64,000 bases of DNA. It comes from Pelomonas sp047654785 (lineage in GTDB: Bacteria; Pseudomonadota; Gammaproteobacteria; Burkholderiales; Burkholderiaceae_C). The notes beneath the pieces were generated by a model. That model did no database searches. It had not been told where the DNA came from and was given only the letters and a program-made list of their open reading frames with translations. The translations under genes and the position numbers were made by a program. Where the stretch lies: positions 1,302,001-1,366,000 of the forward strand of contig NZ_JASGKQ010000003.1 in the NCBI RefSeq assembly GCF_047654785.1, written 5' to 3'. Below are positions 10,801 to 25,800 of the stretch, piece after piece. Every line of letters starts with the position of its first letter. Position 1 is the first letter of the stretch.

Positions 10801-13800
10801 GCGCCAACACCAAGATCAACCGGGCCGGCGGCAATGCCGGCGCGGACGGGGACCAGGGCGTCTACGTCACCGCGGCCAACAGCGCCTCGGGCACGCACTT
10901 CACCGGCGCGGCGGCGGGCGGCTTCGTGGGCGTCGGCGCGGCCGTGCAGGTGGGCAGCCTGCGCAACGACACGGCGGCCCGCATCCTGGGCAACGCCGAC
11001 GTCGCCGCGCGCGGCGACGTGGCCGTCAGCGGCCTGTCGCGCATCGACCTCGACACGCTGACCATCTCCGGCGCCGGCGGCTTCGTCGGCGCGGCGGGCG
11101 CGATCACGGTCTGGTCCGTCGGCACGCCGATGGAGCGCGGCTACGAGAACGAGAAGGGCGACTCCGGCGACAGCCTCGCCATCAACGGCGGCAAGGGCGA
11201 TGAAGACGCCGCCCGGCAGGCCAGCGCGGCCAAGGGCCAGGTCGGCACCGCGCTGGGCGGCTTCGACAGCGGCGCGGCCGGCTCCGGCCAGCAGCGCGTG
11301 AAGGAACGCGCCGGCGCCGCCGGCACCCTGGTGGCCGGCTCCGGCCCCAGCCAGGCCGACCTGCTCGGCGCCATCAACGCAGCCACGCCCGCGCAGGGCA
11401 CCGAGGCCACCGTGGCCGCCGGCACCAGCATCACGGCCGGCAACAGCATCGCGGTCAACGCCAGGCAGTGGGCGGACGTGGACTTCCTCGTCGGCGCCGT
11501 GGGTGCGGGCGCGGGCGGCGTGGGCGCCGGCATCGGCGTGTTCGCCACCGCCTTCAACACCCAGGCCAGCGCGGGCGGCAGCTATGCCGCGGGTGGGGCC
11601 CTCAAGGTCGGCTCGCGGCTGGACGCCACGGTGGACGCCACCGCGTTCGCCGGCGGCGCCGGTTTCGTGGGCCTGGGCGCCGCCGTGTCGGTGCTCAGCG
11701 ATCACAGCAACAACCAGGCGGGCCTGGGCGGCGGCGCGCGCGTGAAGGCGGCGTCCAGCGTGGACGTGTCGGCCGTTTCCAACCGCGGCATCCACCTCGC
11801 GACGCTGCAGGGCACGGCGGGCGCCGTGGCGGCAGGCGCATCCTTCACCCGCCTGGCCAGCGACGGCCAGGTCAGCGCCGACGTGGGCGCCGGCGCGCGC
11901 ATCGGCCAGGACGCCGGCCAGACGGTCGGCGCGCTGCACCTTGATGCCGTGGCCGACATTGACGCCCAGGCGCACACGCTGGGCTTCGCCGTCGGCGCCG
12001 TCGGCGTCAGCGCCAATTTCGCGTTCGTGGACGTCACGCCCGCGCTGCGCACATCGGTGGGCGATGCGTCGCTGATCAAGGTCTCGGGCGACGCGACGGC
12101 CGATGCCGTCTCCACCGGCAAGGCCGATGCGAAGGTGCTCACCGTCACCGGCGGCGCGGGCGCCACCGGCGTCAGCCTGACCGATGCGACCTTCTCGCCG
12201 ACCGTGCAGGCGCTGGTGGGCGCCACCTCGGTGCTCAACGCGGGCGGCCTCATCCGCGTGCAGGCGCGCAACAACCACAACGGCACCGGCGCGCTGGCCG
12301 GCAAGGGCGCCTGGGCGTCGTCCATGGCCCCGGGCTTCGGCGGCTTCAGCGGCAACGGCGCGGTGCCCACGGCCGAAGCCAACGGAACCGTCAAGGCCGG
12401 CGTGGGTTCCGGCTCACAGGTCAGCGCGGGCGGCCGCATCGACGTGCTGGCCGCCAACAGCAACGAGGCCCGGGCGGAGGCGCTCACCCTGTCCGGCGGC
12501 GGCGCGACGGTGGGCGTCAGCATCGGCAACGCGCGCGCCGACGGCGACACCACGGCCGAGCTGCTGGGCGGCGTCGCCGCGTCCACCGACCTGACCGTGC
12601 GCGCCCAGGCCCGCAACCTGGCCGACGCCCAGTCCGGCGCCTCCAGCGGCGGCGTGGTGGGCAGCAACGGCGCGGTCAGCACGGCGCGCGCCAACGGCGG
12701 CGTGGCCACGACCGTGGGCGTGGCCGCGCAGGACGCGGTCCTCAACGCCAGCGGCGCCATCGTCATCGAGTCGCGCGCCAGCAACGACGCCACGGCCAAC
12801 ACCCAGGGCCTGTCCCTGGGCATCGCCGGGGCGGCCGGCATCATGGCCGCGAGCGCCGAGGCCTCGCCCGACGTGCGCACCACCGTCGCCGGCAACACCT
12901 CGCTGGTGTCGGGGGCGGGCGTGCGGGTCGGCGCTTACCACAACCAGGGCGGCGAAGACGTGCGCGCCACGGCCGACGCGGCCGGCGGCAGCCTGGGCCT
13001 GGCGGCCTCGGGCGCCATCGCCAACGCGACCAGCCGGGGCGGCGCCCAGGCGCTGGTGGGCGACAGCACCGCCATCGCCGGCGGCAGCGGCGCGGTCGTC
13101 GTCGAGGGGCGGTCCGACAACACGGCCCTGGCCAACGGCGATGCGCTCTCCGTGGCCGCCGGCATCGGCGCCGGCGCGGTGGCGGCCCATGCCGCCACCG
13201 GCGGCACCACGGGCGCCGTCAGCGGCGCGGACGTGACGGGCGCCAGCTACACCGTGCTGGCCCGCGCCGGCCAGCACGCCGCCGGCACCGCCAAGGCCGC
13301 GGCCGGCGGCGTGCTGGCCGGCGCTGCCGGCGCCAGCGGCACCAGCAGCGTCACGCCCACCGTCAACGCCGGCATCGGCGACGGCGCGCAGGTCAGCGTG
13401 GGCGGCCCGATCTCGGTGATCGCCGAGACCACGGCCGATTCGGACGGCAGCGCCACCGGCAGGGCCGTGTCGGCCGGGTTCTCGATGGGCATCTCCGTGG
13501 CCGACGCCACGCTGAGCCCCACCATGAGCAACCGCATCGGCAGCGGCGCCGGCCTCACGGCCACGGGCGCCGCGTCCGACCTGACCATCGCCACCCGCGT
13601 CAACGGCGGGGCCGGCGACGCGGGCGGCGCCACCGCGACGGCGGCCGCGCCCTCCGGCGGCATCGCCGCCACCAGCGGCTCGCAGGCGTCCGCGCAGACG
13701 CGCTACGACATCCTGCAAAGCTCGGGCACCGACGTCACGCTGAACGCCGGCCGCGACCTGAACGTGGGCCTGCTGCTGGGCAACCATGTCGAGGCCACGG

Positions 13801-16800
13801 CCGACAGCGACACCTTCGGCGGCGTCGCCGTGGGCGGCGCGGTGTCCAGCGCCACGGTGGACGGCAGCGCGCAGAGCAACTTCAGCAGCGCCAGCGGCGC
13901 GGTGGGCCGCAACCTGAACGCGCTGGGCGTGTCCAGCCAGCCGGTCAGCAGCACGGCGCGCGCGGCCGGCGGCGGCCTGTTCAGCGGCCAGCTCAACAGC
14001 GCCACGGCCAGCTTCACGCCCACCCTGGGCATCAGCCTGGGCAGCGGCACCCTCGACGTCGGCGGCACCGCCACGGTGCAGATGCTGTCCGGCAGCGACA
14101 CCTCCGCCGCGGCGCTGGGCCGGTCGGCCGGCGGCGGCGCCATCGGCGCGTCCATCGCGTCGGCCACCATGAGCCCGACCGTGTTCGCCCGCACCGGCAC
14201 CCAGCAGCTCACGGCCGGCGGCGCCGTCCTCGTGCAGGCCCGCCACAACGTCGGCGACAACGGCCCCACCGGGCAGGCCACCCGGGCCGCCGCGCTGGCC
14301 TCTGCCGGCAGCGCGCTGCTCAGCGCCACCGGCGCGGGCGCCTCGGCCACGGCATCGGCCGTGGTCGACGCCACCGTGGGCGCCGGCAGCCGCCTGAGCT
14401 CGGGCGGCGCGGTGAGCGTGCTGGCTGATGCGGCCAACCTCGCCAGCAGCGAAACCCTGGGCCTGGGTGGGGGCGGGCTGATCGGCTTCGGGCTGTCCAC
14501 CAGCGCCGCCGTCGTCGGCGGCGGCACCACGGCGGACCTGCGGGGCGGCGTGGGCGGCTCGACGGCGATCGATGTGCGGGCCGACGGCCGCAACAACGCC
14601 GTGTCGCGGGCCAACGCCGCCGGCCTGGCCGGCCTGGCCGGGGCCAGCGGCGGCAGCGCGACGGCGCGCTCCAACAGCGGCGTCACGGCCGCGATGGGCG
14701 ATGAGGGCGTCGCCAGCGCCGCCAGCAGCACGGGCGCCGTCACGGTGGACGCGCGCTCCAGCGCCGTGGCCGACGCGCAGGCCCGGGCGCTGTCGTTCGG
14801 CCTGGCGGGGGCGGCCGGCTTCATGGGCGCCACCAGCCAGGTCAGCCCCGCCGTCACGGCCGAGGTGCGCGGCAGCACGGCGATCAGCGGCAACGGCATC
14901 AGCGTGCGCGCCCGCCACAACGAGCGCGCCGAGAACAGCACCGCCCTGGCCGACGCAGCCGGCCTTGCCGCAGGCGTGTCCGTCGCCGGTGCGCATGCCG
15001 ACGCCAGCGCCGCCGCCGACACCCGGGCGCTGGCCGGCAACGCCACCCGCTTCGACGCGGGCGGCGGCGGCGTCAACGTCTGGGCCACCGCACGCAATGT
15101 GGCCCGGGGCACGGGCGATGCGTTCAGCGGCGCCATCGGCATGTCCGCGGGCGCGGTGACGGCCGCGGCCCGCTCGGGCGGCATCACCGAGGCCACCAGC
15201 GGCGCCGACGTCCAGGCCGCGACGCTGAGCGTGCTGGCCGACGCCAGGCAGATGGGCGCCGCCACCGCCAAAGGCACGGCCGGCGGCCTGCTGGCCGCCG
15301 GCACCGGCGCGGGCGCCACCACCCTGGTCAACCCCGACGTGCGGGTGGGCCTGGGCGACGGCGCACTCATCAAGGTTGCCAAGGACATCAACGTCATCGG
15401 CCTGGCCAGCACCGATGCCGACGGCACCGCCACCGGCGTGGCCGTGTCGGCCGGCCCGTCGCTGGGGCTGTCCAGGTCTGACGTGACGCTGGCCCCGACG
15501 ATGACGCTGCGCGTCGGTACCGGCGTGAACGCCACCGCCAGCAATCTCGACACCGGCAACATCAACTTCGCACTGCGCCACAACGGCGGCAGCGTGGAGG
15601 CCGGCGGCGCCACGGCCACCGCCTTCGCGGCCGGCGGCGGCATCGCGGCCGGCGGCGGCGCCGAGGCGAATGCCAGGCTCAACTACGACATCAACGCGAC
15701 CACCGGCACCGATGTCACCCTGAACGCGATGCGTGGCGTGTCCTTCGTCGCGCAGACCGGCACGCATGTGGAGGCCGATGGCGACGCCCGCGGCTACGGC
15801 ATCGGCGGCATCGGCGGCGCGGTGGCCGACGCCGCCGTCGGCGGCACCGTCAACCAGACGCTGGGCGCCGTCAGCGGCACGCAGCTCGCCGACTTCAAGG
15901 TCGAGACCACCGGCAACCACCTGGTGGACGCCAAAGCCCATGCGTCCACGCTCGGCCTGCTGGGCGCCGGCCAGCTCAATGCGGCCACCGCCAGCTTCGC
16001 GCCCACGCTCACCGCCCACCTGGGGGGCGGCGGCACGATCAACACCTTCCGCGACCTCCTCGTCACGGCCGCCTCGACGGCCGACACCACCGCCACCGCG
16101 ATCGGCGCCGTAGTGGGCGGGGGGTTGGGCATGGGGGGCTCCATCGCCAGCGCGACCATGAGCCCCACCGTCAGCGCGCTGACCGGCAACGCGACCGCCA
16201 ACGTGGGCCGCAACATCGGCATCACCGCCAGCCACAACCACGACGGTGCCGCCGCCACCGGCGGCGACACCGTGGCCCTGGCCCGCAGCTCCTCCGGCGG
16301 CGCGCTGCTCGGCGCCACCGGCGCGGCGTCCACCGCCCAGGCCAACGCCACCACCACCGCGCGCAGCGGCGCGGGCAGCCTGCTGTCGGCCACCGGCGCC
16401 ATCGCCATCCACGCCGACGCGGCCAACATCGCCCACACCGAAACCTCCGGCCCCTCGATGAGCCTGCTGGTCGCCGCGGGCAAGTCGGTCGCCGTCTCCA
16501 ACGCCAGCGGCTCCACCACGGCCGAGATCGCCGGCGGCTCCGACGGCAGCACCGGCGTGGATGTGCGCGCGCTGGGCCACAACGACGCCGACGCCTTCGC
16601 CAACGCCTCCGGCGGCGGCCTGGCCGCCGGCGTCAACAGCGGCGACGCGACGGCCCGGGCCAGCGGCGCCGTCACGGCCGGTTCCGGCAACGCCGGCTCG
16701 GCGAGCACCGTCACCAGTTCGGGCGCCATCAGCATCCTGGCGCTGTCGGACGCCGACGCCAACGCGCAGGCCCGCGGCCTGTCGTTCGGCCTGCTGGGCG

Positions 16801-19800
16801 CGGTGGGGGTGATGTCCGCCAACGCCGAGGTCGCCCCGAACGTCGCCACCCTCGTGCAGGGCGCGACGACGCTGAGCGGGCAGGGCATCAGCCTCCAGGC
16901 GCAGCACAACCAGAACGGCCAGAACGCCCGCGCGAAGGCGGACAGCACCGGCATCGGCGCGGGCGTCAGCGTCGCCGGGGCCAACGCCAGCGCCAAGTCC
17001 GGCGCCAACACCAGCGCCACCACGCAGGGCCGGGCGACGCTGGACGGCCAGGGCGGCGTGGTCACCGTGCGGGCCGTGGCCGACAACACCGCGACGGCCG
17101 ACGGCAGGGCGCTCGGCGGTGGCGGCCTGGCCCGCGGCGCGATGACGGCGACGGCCATGTCGGCGGGCGCCACCACGGCCCACGGCGCCGCCAAGGTCAG
17201 CGGCGGCGGGCTGGCCATCGAGGCCACCGCCGTGCAGGTGGCCAACGCCCACAGCTCCGCCGCGGCTGGCGGCCTGGTCGTGGCCAGTTCGGGGGCGAAG
17301 TCCACCAGCGCCGTCACGCCCACGGTCTCGGCCGGCATCGGCGCCGGCGCGGTCATCGACGTGGACGGCGGCGTCAACGTCGGCGCGAACGCGTCCACCC
17401 AGGCCAGCGGCATCGCCGACGGCGTGCAGTTCGCCGGCGGCGTGGGCGCGGGCGGTTCGGTGGCCGACGTGGACCTCAACCCGACCCTGACGGCCAACAT
17501 CGGCAACAACGCCCGCATCACCACCCACGGCGGCAAGGGCGAGGTGCTGATGGCGGTGCGGCTGAACAACGGCGACGCGGCCGCCGGCCGGGCCACCGCG
17601 CGCTCCACCGCCAGCGCCGGCGCGGCCGGGCTGTCGCTGTCGGGCAGCAACTCATCGGCCAGCGCGGTGGCCAACCTGACGAACGACACCGGCTCGGGCG
17701 TCGTCTTCGACACCTCGGGCACGGTCCGCTTCGACACGCTGTCGGGCCTGACGGCCGACGCCGTGGGCGACAGCGAGAACCTGGCGCTGGTGGGCGCGGG
17801 CGGCGTGGCGAAGTCCGACGCGGCCATCGACGGCAGCACCCAGGCGGTGACGGGCGGCCTCTCCGGCACCGTGGGCGGCGACCTGGTCGTCAACAGCCGC
17901 CAGGACTACCGGGCCACGTCGGAGAGCAAGGCCTCGTCGTTCAGCCTGCTGGGCTCGGGCGGCGCCAACACCGCCAGCGCCACGGTCACCCCGACGCTGA
18001 ACGTCGGCATCGGCGCCGGCGGCAACATCAGCGCGGCACGCGACGTCGTCATCAACAACCTGTCCACCGGCGACGCCAATGCACGGGCCAACGGCGTGGC
18101 GATGTCGACGCTCCTGTCCTTCAGCGGCTCCGACGCCACGGCCCGCGTGCGGCCCGACATGGACACGGTGGTCGGCGCCTCGACCATCACCGCCGGCCGC
18201 AATTTCTCGGTGCTGGCCAGCCACAACCACGACGGCAGCGGCGCCAGCGGCCAGGACGCGACGGCCTACGCCACCGCATCGGGCGGCAGCTTCGCCTTCA
18301 GCGGCATCGGCGCCAGCAGCCTGGCGCAGGCCTCGGCCGACATGGCGACCCTGCTGGGCGGCAACGGCGCCGAGCTGCGCGCCGCATCGGGCGACTTCAC
18401 CGTCACCACGCGCTCCGGCAACCTGGCGACCGCCGAGGGCTATGGCGTGTCCTTCGGCGGCCTGCTGGGCAAGGGCAATGCGCGCGCGGACAGCATCGCC
18501 GGCGGCCGGCTGACCGACGCCGCGAGCAACAGCTACGACGACGACCGCCAGGCCACCACCATCGCCGCCGGCACCGGCATCTCGGCCGGCGGCAACGTGG
18601 CGATCGACAACGTCAGCGACCAGGGCTCGACGGCCGCCACCACGGCGCCGGTCGGCGGCCTGATCGGCCTGGCGGCCAACGACTCCAGCGCCATCGTGGC
18701 CCGCAACCTGAGCACCCAGCTGCTCGGCAGCGGCATCACCGCGGGCGGCAACATCCTGGCCGGCGCGGCCACCAGCGGCGGCGCCAAGGCCAGCTCCGAC
18801 ACCGACAGCTACGGCCTCTTCGCCGCCGTCGGCAAGGCGGCGTCCAATGCCCGGGTCACGCCCACCGTGGCCACCAGCGTGGGCGGCGCGCTGGATGCCG
18901 GCGGCCGCGTCACCATCCGCGCCGCGCATGACGGCTCGCAGGGCGCCTCCGCCACCGGCGAGGCCGGCGGGGCCAGCGGCTTTGCCAGCATCAACGGGGC
19001 CGACGCGCGCGCCGTCAGCGCGGCCGGCGTCAGCGCCGAGGTCCGCGACGGCGCCTCCGTGCATGCCGACGGTGGCACCGAACTGCTGTCCGCCGTGGCC
19101 GACAAGGCCGGCTCGCGGGCGGACGGCGAGGCCTATTCGCTCGGCCTGGCCCTCGGCGCCACCGACGCGCGCGCCGACGCCAGCTCCAGCAGCCGCGCCC
19201 GCGTGGGCAACGCCCGGATCACCGGCGCCAGCCTCACCATCGACGCCGCCGGCGGCGGCCGCGGCGCCGCCACGGCGCTCGCCGCCACCGGCGGCCTGCT
19301 GGTGTCGGGCAACGGCTCGGCGCCGGTCGTCAACGTCAACCCCACCATCACCGCCGAACTCGGCGGCGGCGCGGCCGTCGACGTGGGCGGCAACGTGGCG
19401 CTGCGCGCGCACGGCAATGCCGAGGGCGACGGCGTGGCCGACGGCTCGTCGTTCGCCGGCGCGGGCACCGCCAGCATCTCCAAGGCCGACATCAACGTCG
19501 GCCCCACGGTGCGCGCCGAGATCCTCGGCGGCGCCGCCGTGAAGGCCGGCGGCAGCGTGCAGCTCAAGGCCGACCAGGGCCGGACCGTCAGCAGCGGCGA
19601 CACCACCTTCGGGGCCGGCGGCGTCGGCGTCGGCACCAACACCATCACGCTGAACGGCGAGCACGGCCTGACCACGGGCGACACGGTCACCTACAGCATC
19701 GGCCTGGACGGCAACACGCCGGTCGGCGGCCTGGGCGACGGGCGCAACTACCAGGTCATCGTCACCTCGCCCATCAGCGTCAAGCTGGGCTCGGTGTTCA

Positions 19801-22800
19801 AGTCCACGACGGTCGATGCGGCCAGGGACGAAATCAGATTCGACGTCGAGCACGGCTTCCGCGACGGCCAGCGCGTGATCTACCACAGCGCCGGCAACCC
19901 GGCGCTGAGCGGGCTGGTCGACGGCCAGGCCTATTTCGTGCGCGTCATCGACGCGCAGACCATCAAGCTCGCCGCCACCGCTGCCGGTGCCACGTCGGCG
20001 CCGCGCAGCTTCCTCAGCGGCGCGGTGGACGCCGCGGCCGACCGCATCACGGTCGCCGGCCACGGCTTCGCCAACGGCCAGGCCGTCACCTACCGGACGG
20101 CGGGCGCCGAGCAGTTCGAAGGGGCGGCGGTCGAGGGCGCCGGCGCCGACCTCATCACCCTCAACGGCCATGGCTTCGGCACCGGCGAGGCGGTGAAGTA
20201 CACGCTGCGCGACCTCAACCCGGGCGACGGCCTGCCGCCGGCGGCCATCACCGGCCTGGCCGCCGACGGCACCTACTACGTCATCCGCGTCGACGACAAC
20301 CACATCAAGCTCGCCGCCAGCGCGGGCGATGCCAGCAGCGGCACGGCCATCGACATCAGCAACACCGCCGAATCGCAGGCCAGCGGGCATGTGCTGACGC
20401 GCGTGGGCACGGCGGCGCTGCCGGGCCTGAGCGGCGGCACCACCTACTACGTCAGGGTCATCGACGCCAACACCGTCCAGCTCGCCGCGACCGCGGGCGG
20501 GCCGGCCATCGACCTCGGCGCGGGCGGCGGCAAGCACACCCTCGGCGTCGAAGGCCTGGAGATCTCCGGCGCCAGCAGCACCGGCCAGCACCAGCTCGAG
20601 GTCGACCTCACCAGCGCCGGCTCCGGCGCCGGCCACCAGCTGCTGGGGGCGGGCGGGGCGCTGCAACTGGTCAGCAGCGTGGCCGACAACGGCGTGTCCA
20701 GCGGCAAGACCGTGGGCTCGGCTGGCGCGCTGATCTTCGGCGAGAAGGGGTCCGAGTCGCATGTCGACCTGGTGGCCGACGTGCGCGCGCTGGTGGGCGA
20801 CAACGCGGTGGTGCAGGCCGGCGGCGACATCATGCTCGACGCCTTCTCCGCCGCCAACGGCGCGGCCACGGCCGGCTCCAGCGGCGGCGCCTTCATCGCC
20901 GTGGGCAATTCGGAGGCCTTCGTCAATGCCACCCAGACCGTGCAGGCCGCGGCCGGCGCGGGCGCGCAGCTCCGGTCCGGCGGCTCGGTCAGCCTGCTGT
21001 CCAAGAGCACGCAGAACGGCACCATCGACGCCAACTCCAAGGGCGGTGGCTTCGTCAACACCTCCGACGTGAGCGGCGGCGTGCAGCTCGACCACGACAC
21101 CACGTCCGGCGTCGGCGCCGGCGCGAGCATCGACGCCGCGCGCGACGTCGCCATCAAGGCCGAGTCGCGCTTCGAGGGCGACGTCTACGGCAAGGCCTCC
21201 AGCGGCGGCCTGGGGGCGGGCTCGGACGCCGACATGTACTGGCGCGTCGGCGACAGCGGCGATGCGCAGCAGACCGCCGTCAACATCGGCCACGACGCCC
21301 GGGTCGTGGCCGGCGACAACATCGCGCTCGACGCGGCGATGACGCACGCCAAGAGCCGCGTCACCGCCGACGCCTACTCGGCCGCGGCCGGGGCCAACCC
21401 CGATTCGCACGCCTACTCGCGCATGTTCTCGGACGCGGTGGTCAATGTGTATGGCGGCGCACTGGTCAGCGCGCTGGAGACCATCGACGTCACGGCATTC
21501 CACGGCGGCCTGGACGCCTATGCCTACTCGGAAGGCGAGGCCGACGCGGCCGGTGGCGACACCGACGTGGACCTGAAGATCGAACAGCGCCTGAACACGC
21601 GGGTCAACGCCGAGGCCGGCGCGAACTTCGAGACCTATGCGCTGGACGTGCGCGCCGCCTTCGGCAGCTACAGCACCCGCTTCCGCTACGTGCAGGACGG
21701 CGCCTGGGCGGACGGCGGCAGCGTGGACGTGGGCACGCCGCACACCTACGGCCAGCACATCGACTTCAACGCCGACGCGCGCCTGGCCTCCGGCCCGAAC
21801 CCGGTGCTGGTCGTGGACGCGGCGGGCAACGTGGTGACGGCGCAGAACCTCAGCTACAGCAGCACGCCCACGGCCATCATCGTCAACGACGTGGTCAACG
21901 ACGACATCGGCCGCGCGCGCTTCGAGGCCCAGTCGGTCGATGTGCCGGCCAACAAGAAGGACGCCGGCGGCCTGGAGGCCGGCACCATCAGCGGCACGCA
22001 GTCCACGTTCACCTTCATCCACACCTTCAACCGGATCACGCTGACCAACAACTCCAGCAAGGACCTGCGCATCAACGACATCGCGCCGGTCAACACCACG
22101 GCCGTGCCCGAGGTGACGCTGGTGGCCGAGAACATCAGCGGCGCGCGCACCGATGCCACGCCGTTCGAGTTCGGCATCCGCAACAGCTACGGCGCCACCG
22201 AGCTGCTGATCCGCAACACCCACGCGACCGGCCAGCCCGACATCCAGCTCAACGGCCTGATCGACAACCCGCTGGGCAGCTCGCTGATCGCCACGGTCAG
22301 CGGCGACATCGTCAGCCTCGACCCCAACGCCATCGTCCGCACCCAGGTCGCCACGCTGAACGCCGGCGGCGCCATCGGCAGCGCCAGCGCGCGCCTGAAC
22401 CTGGAACTGGTGCAAAGCCCCGGCAAGGCCGCATTCCTGACCAGCGCCTCGGGCGCCGACAGCTGGCTGGCCGTGCGCGGCCTGCTGCGCGACCCGGACG
22501 TGGGCGACTTCAAGCTGAGCCTGGGCGACCTCAGCGCCGGCGCCAGGCTGGACCTGCTGCTGCGCGAGGCCAGGCGCCAGGTCACCGTGACGGCGCTGCC
22601 GCCCACCTACCAGGTGGACGTGCAGATCTTCCGCTCGTCCAGCGGCGCCGACCTCGGCACCACGAGCTGGGTCCGCCACTTCCGCCCCGACCAGGCGGGT
22701 GCCGCGATCGTCGATTTCCCGATCGGCTACTTCGGCACCGGCGACGGCGCCATCGCCTCCACCACCAGCCTGGGCCAGCTGCAGACGGCCACCGACCTCA

Positions 22801-25800
22801 GCGTCGCCGCGCAGACGCCGGCCCAGCGCATGGACCTGTTCCAGCGCAACACCTGGACGGCCGGCGCCAGCGCCACCGTCCGCACCAACGGCGACATCAC
22901 GCTGCCCAGCACCGTGCAGGCCGGCGCCGGCGACCTGACGGTGCAGAGCCTGAACCACTCCGTCGCCGCCGACCACCTGATCGCCGGCGGCAACGCGACC
23001 GTCACCGCCGCGCTGGACATCACCCACCTGCTGGCCAGCTATGCCCACACCTGGATCGCGCTGTACACCGACAACCTGCTGACCGCGGGCGGCAGCGCCC
23101 AGCTGACCGCGGGCCGCGACATCACGCTGCCGCGCATCGTGCAGGGCGGCACCAACGTCGGCATCCAGGCCGGCCAGCAGGTGCTCGCGCCCGCGTCGCT
23201 GTGGGCGCAGGCGGGCGACCTGTCCATCACCAGCGCCCGCGGCTCGGTGCAGGTCGACCACGTGGTGGCCGGCGGCGACGTGAGCATCACCGCCACGCAG
23301 GGCAGCATCTCCGCCGTGACCGGCGGCCAGGCCGGCACGCGCACCGGCCTGTACCCGGACCACCTCGTCACCGCGGGCGACCGCATCACGATGCTGGCCG
23401 GCGGCGACATCACGCTGCCCCGCCTGGTGCTGGCGCAGGGCGGCGCCGTCAGCCTCACGTCCACCGGCGGCAGCGTGCTGCTGGCGCGCGTCGAGGCGGC
23501 CAGCAACGACGTCGCCATCTCCGCGGCCAGCGGCGGCATCCAGGAGATCGGCAGCGACGCCGATGCCGACGTGCTGGGCATCGAGCTGCGCCTCACGGCA
23601 GGCGGCGCCGGCATCGGCAGCGACGGCAACGCGCTGGAGATCGACTCCTCGCGTCCCGGCCACGGCAATGTCTGGGCGCTGGCCGACGGGTCCATCTACC
23701 TGGCCGAGGTCGCGGGCGACCTCAACCTCGACCGCGTGCGCTCGACCGGCGCCGACGTCGAGCTGACCGTGCTGGGCGGCGACCTGCTGGATGACTTTTC
23801 CGACCTCGCCGCCGACATCGAAGGCAACAGCCTCACGCTGGCCGTCAGCGGCAGCATCGGCGGCTATTACGACGACATCGAGATCGACAGCCGCTTCAGC
23901 GCGTCGGGCGGCTTCGTCAACGCCCGTGGCGACACCGGGGTGCAGCTGACGGAAGTGGCGCAGGCGCTCTACGTGGGGGCCATCGTCAGCAGTGCGGGCC
24001 ATGTGCGGCTCACGTCGCGCGACAGCGCCGCTGGCGGCGAGCACATCGTCATCGGCGAGGGCCGCAGCGTGCAGGCCGGCCAGAGCGTGACGCTCAGTGC
24101 CGGTGACGACCTCCTCATCCAGGGCAGCGTCACCGCGGGCGAACGCCTGTTCTTCGCGGTCGACCACCACAGCGCCGACGCCGAAGGCGGCAGCGCGCGG
24201 ATCGGCGGCAGCGTCACGGGCAGCCGCCCCGAACTGGTGGGTGGCGAACAGGGCGACCTGCTGGACCTGTCCGCCCAGTCGCAAGGCTGGACGGTCCACG
24301 GCCGCGGCGGCGACGACACCCTGATCGGCGGCGCCGGCGACGACGACCTGTACGGCGGCGACGGCGTGGACGACATCGACGGCGGTGCGGGTGACGACCT
24401 CATCGTCGCCGGCCCGGGCGCCGGCGGCACCCTCGCGGGCGGCGCGGGCAACGACCGCATCTTCGGCAGCGACGACGGCGGCCGGACCGGCGACCTCATT
24501 GACGGTGGCGACGGCGACGACCAGATCTGGGCGCTGGGCGGCGATGATGCCGTCGATGCCGGTGCGGGGGATGACTTCGTCGACGGCGGCGATGGCCATG
24601 ACACGGTCTACGGCGGCGCCGGCAAGGACACGCTGTACGGCGGCCGCGGCGACGACCGGATCTACGGCCACGCGCCCCCCGACATCGACGGCCAGCCCGA
24701 CGACGACCACGCCACCGACCGCCTCTACGGTGAGCAGGGCGACGACGAACTGCACGGCAATGGCGGCGACGACCTCATCGACGGCGGCTTCGGCGCCGAC
24801 CGCCTCTACGGCGAGGCCGGCGACGACGAGCTGGTCCAGGGCTACGGCCAGGGCGGCCTCATCGACGGCGGCGACGGCGACGACATCCTCATCGGCGCCG
24901 ACGACGGCGACGACACGCTGCTGGGCGGCGCGGGCGAAGACCGCCTGCAAGGCCTGGCCGGCAACGACCGCCTCGACGGCGGCAGCGGCAACGACATCCT
25001 GGAAGGCGGCGCCGGCGACGACACGCTGGAAGGCGGCGCAGGCGCCGACCTGCTGTTGGGCGGCGCCGGCAACGACAAGCTCTATGGCCACGCCATCGGC
25101 GGCGCGGGCGACGACGATGCGGCCGACCACCTCTACGGCGACTTCGGCAGCAACGGCAACGAGGCCGGTTCGGGCCGCGACCAGCTCTACGGCCAGGGCG
25201 GCAACGACCTGCTGTACGGCGAAGGCGGCGACGACCTGATCCAGGGGGCGGCCGGCATGGCCGTGGCCGAGGCCGGCGGCGGCAGCACCAACCACATCGA
25301 CTTCGGCGGGGGCGGCGACGACGCCGCCTTCGATGGCGCCGTCACCGCGACACCGGCGCCGGCCGCCGTGCCGGTGGACGGCAGCAGCCCGCGCGCCGCC
25401 GGCCAGCTGCCCGACGGCGTCGTCAGCCGCGGCCGCTGGGCCGACCTGAACGGCAGCGCCGCCGACACCGCCGCGCTGCGCGGCCTGGCCGGCGACCCGG
25501 GCCTGTCACAGGAACCCGCCGTGGCCACCGGCCCCGGCGGCGAGCGCTACGTCGCCTGGAGCGACAGCCGCAACGGCAATTTCGAGATCTACGTCGCCAG
25601 GCACGACGGCAGCCAGTGGGTCGCGCTGGGCGGCAGCGCGTCGCAGGGCGGCGTGTCCGCCAGCGCCGCGTCGTCCACCCGGCCGGCCATCACGGTCGAC
25701 GGCAGCGGCGCGCCGGTGGTCGCCTGGACGGAGACGCTGGCCGACGGCAGCCGCGACATCGTCGTCAAGCGCTGGAACGGCAGCGCCTGGGCGAGCCTCG

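Noticed and set aside
24289..25260. Regular short repeats that could be mistaken for a CRISPR array
   Set aside because: They are in-frame 27-bp codon repeats that encode RTX nonapeptides, with no unique spacers of constant length.
17652..25295. Minus-strand open frame of about 2,500 codons
   Set aside because: Same composition artefact, opposite the RTX and repeat region; no domain signature.
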